This document shows, piece after piece, positions 61,479 to 64,000 of a stretch of DNA of 64,000 nt. Source of the DNA: Mytilus trossulus (Eukaryota; Mollusca; Bivalvia; Mytilida; Mytilidae); contig NC_086378.1 of NCBI RefSeq assembly GCF_036588685.1, positions 36,929,578 to 36,993,577 on the forward strand, read 5' to 3'. The translations under genes and the position numbers were made by a program. A model generated the notes under the pieces. The model was not told the DNA's origin and ran no database searches. It worked only from the letters and a program-made list of their open reading frames with translations. Position 1 is the stretch's first letter. Every line of letters starts with the position of its first letter.

Positions 61479-61785
61479 CTACAATCCCCTTCCCTTTCAT
61501 GAATTTGACCTACCGAATTAGACTATTTACCGGATTTGTAATCACATAAGCAACACGACGGGTGCCGCATGTGGAGCAGAATCTGCTTACCCTTCCGGAG
61601 CACCTGAGAGCACCCCTAGTTTTTGGTGGGGTTCGTGTTGTTTATTCTTTAGTTTTCTATGTTGTGTCATGTGTACTATTGTTTTTCTGTTTGTCTTTTT
61701 CATTTTTAGCCATGGCGTTGTCAGTTTGTTTTAGATTTACGAGTTTGACTGTCCCTTTGGTATCTTTCGTCCCTCTTTGATAGAT
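61479..61785 (+). mobile_element. 3' tail of the RT element
   Basis: After the RT stop follows a ~300 base non-coding tail with recognisable blocks: CTTACCCTTCCGGAGCACCT, GGGTTCGTGTTG, TTTAGCCATGGCGTTGTCAG and a final GACTGTCCC...CGTCCCTC. The same blocks in the same order recur at many other places in this window without the RT, which defines the tail. Confidence 0.8.
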
Positions 61786-62039
61786 TTTTCCTATTTAAGC
61801 TTGAAACGGAGTGTTTTAATGACTAAATCAGATAAAATCTTTCACATGTACTAATTAAATCAAGTGAAATAGACACTTAAGTGTTTAAAAAGTGTCCAAA
61901 ATCTTTCGTCAAATGAATCTAAAATTTGAGGCCGAAATCGGCCCTTATTAGACTTACTCCTTTAATATATATATAAAAAAATAAAAGTTGGAAACCTTTC
62001 ATTGATATAAACTAAACTTCCGCGTCCATACTCTGGCCT

Positions 62040-62690
62040 ATATCTGATGATTTATAAGTCAGTAATCTGATGTACAGTCGTTGTCGTTTGTTTATGTAAT
62101 TTATACGTGTCTCCCGTTTCTCGTTTTCCCGTTTAAGGATGTCTGCTGGTCATGTTTTTGAATTCTTGTCATATTTTCGATTTTCTCAGGTTTTATCCAT
62201 CCAAATGTATTAATTTTTTTTTTACACGACACCCCACTTTTGTCTTCATAAATCTGTTCAATAGATCATTTAAGATTTAGTGATCCGGCGGCATGAAATC
62301 CTTGTTATTTTTTCTTGGTTTAAAGGGTAAAAAACAATTCCAATGTTAACAAATAGTAAAGTCTGAAGAAAACCCGTTTCCCGCCATTTTCTAAATGTCT
62401 CGTATTTTGAAAACTACACACGAGACTAATGATTTTATTACTCTATTTTGTTTAAATATCAAGGTTGTTTTCATTTTAAGCAACCACATGAAATCCTTGT
62501 TATTTTAAATTAGAGCAGCAGACATCCTTAAATGGTTTTACACTAGTAATTTTGTGGCCCTTTATAGCTTTCTGTTCGGTGTCAGCCAAGGCTTCTAGTT
62601 AAAGGCCGTACATTGACTTACTTTTATAAATTGTTATTTGTATGGAGAGTGGTCTCATTTGCACTCATACCACATCTTCTTATATCTGTA
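62040..62690 (-). repeat. Family G repeat split by the TTAA MITE
   Basis: Left half to TCGTTTTCCCGTTTAA, right half from TTAAATGGTTTTACACTAGT to CACTCATACCACATCTTCTT. Together they match the G copies at 40130 and 56800. Confidence 0.65.
62137..62527. mobile_element. 391 bp MITE with TTAA target duplication
   Basis: TTAA flanks both ends (62133-62136 and 62528-62531), and the ends GGATGTCTGCTG / CAGCAGACATCC are perfect inverted repeats. It interrupts a family G repeat whose two halves continue on either side. TTAA specificity is typical of piggyBac-type elements; the assignment is inferred from the target only. Confidence 0.8.
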
Positions 62691-62699
62691 ATAACACAT

Positions 62700-64000
62700 T
62701 GTATTTTTCTATTACGGTACTGTAAAGTTAGAAAGTCTCAAATCAATATCATCAGAATACATATTATGGTGCAATTTGGTTTTTGCTTTTATTTTATGGA
62801 ATAAGTATGATCCATCTTTCCTGCTCTTTATACAATTGCATGCACATCATTTGTCGTGGAATATATCATGGAGTGTATATTAACATAATACTAATTTACT
62901 TTGCAGACAAATACAGTTGTAACAGTTAAAAATATGAAGCATTTTAAATAGATATGGCTGACAATATGGAAAATTAGAAGAATTGTTTAAAAAATGGTAT
63001 GTTTTATTTTGCAGCGTACACAATTATCAAAAAATGACATATGTATGATGCAACTTGTTATCGTATTATTATTTTTTTCTAATTTTTAAACGCTCTATAT
63101 TAAACATTGGAATATACTTGGACGTGGTGTCATGAATTTACCTACGTCACTTTTAAAACCCGTTTAAAAGTGACTATATTCATAAAATCAAGTTACATTG
63201 ATCATTTTTCAAGATATTTTATTGAATCTGAGTAAACGGTTGGGTAAAAAAAGTGTTTTGTGCAAAAAATGTAAACAACACGTTCAATAATTTCATGCGT
63301 TCGAAGTGCTTTTCATGATTTATCTCAACCTGAAACGTTCACAGCCGAATATTTGAAATCCGAGGATGTGTAGGTACCTTGAACAGTTGAGGAGCTTATG
63401 CCATAAATATACCTTACATATAGTCACATCCTTCTAAGATCAACTTTGTCGGAGATAGTTGTTACCTTTGTTTCTTTATTTTTGTGTAAACTTCTCAGTC
63501 TGTGATCGGTATATGATATATCTGTATGTCGTTTTTGTACCATTTCAGCAGATTCCAACTTTTGGTAGCTTGTTTACCTTTTGAAATTCCAATGCTTATA
63601 TCAGAGGAAAAAAACTATGCTTTATTAAAACTTTGAATTTTGAAGTTTTTCTGCACACTGAAGAAATTTTATAAAACATCATGACTGAAGAAAAACATTT
63701 AGTGTGAAATTTCATTTTCTCTTCTATAAACACTTGTTTATTTCATTTATATTCCATGATAAATGTTAATTGAAAGATAGTTCTGTTATTGTAAGGAAAT
63801 TATGACAGCTCAGATTCATCAACATGATAAAAGGATGATAATATTGATGTAACCAAGGCGATTGAAAAAGACACAAAACGTACAGTCATCAAAGTTAAAG
63901 CATATGATAAATTTTAGTCATAAGAGGCCTGCTTCATCACTTGTGCAATATATCGTCATTTATAATCATTATCCCGTGTTTGCAAGTTTTTAATAGATTA
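62700..64000. other. Window end, no gene seen
   Basis: AT-rich sequence without a supported gene or recognised repeat; a gene with small exons could be missed. Confidence 0.5.

Overview
The window is strongly AT-rich, intron-rich and repeat-dense animal DNA with no bacterial features. A tandem array of secreted C1q-domain genes, together with the repeat families, points to a bivalve mollusc, most likely a mussel (Mytilus-like). The species call is inference from gene and repeat style; no search was run.

Layout. About 4.3-33.2 kb is a tandem array of four two-exon genes for small secreted C1q-domain proteins, all on the plus strand: a signal-peptide exon, a 1.5-3.1 kb intron, then one exon for the C1q domain. 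Copies 2 (10001-13308) and 3 (18790-21571) are intact. Copy 1 (4384-6368) has a one-base deletion in the C1q exon. Copy 4 (25224-29076) has a 329 bp foldback element inside the C1q exon. Intergenic DNA is duplicated with the genes, so copies can be compared position by position and several insertions have a visible empty site. About 38.2-52.6 kb is a class A GPCR gene on the minus strand, three coding exons, 337 residues, with introns of 3.4 and 10 kb full of repeats. From 60.0 to 61.8 kb lies a 5'-truncated, frameshifted retroelement with a Penelope-like reverse transcriptase; many short 3' tails of the same family are scattered through the window.

Repeats. The most interesting layer is a recurrent ~230 bp element (here H) whose core reads as a type I hammerhead self-cleaving ribozyme. 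Three copies keep every core base (18110-18156 minus, 46406-46452 plus, 54829-54875 plus), at least seven are decayed, and a ~740 bp relative (here E) carries a consistently altered, probably dead version. Other repeats are SINE-like families B, C, D and G (B, C and D share a core), a family F, a hAT-like non-autonomous element, a 1563 bp element with perfect 31 bp terminal inverted repeats, a TTAA-flanked MITE, long foldbacks and small tandem repeats. No tRNA, rRNA or CRISPR array was seen.

How it fits together: the C1q proteins are probably soluble recognition lectins of innate immunity, expanding by duplication and decaying by mutation and insertion. The GPCR is unrelated. Most other ORFs are chance frames inside repeats.
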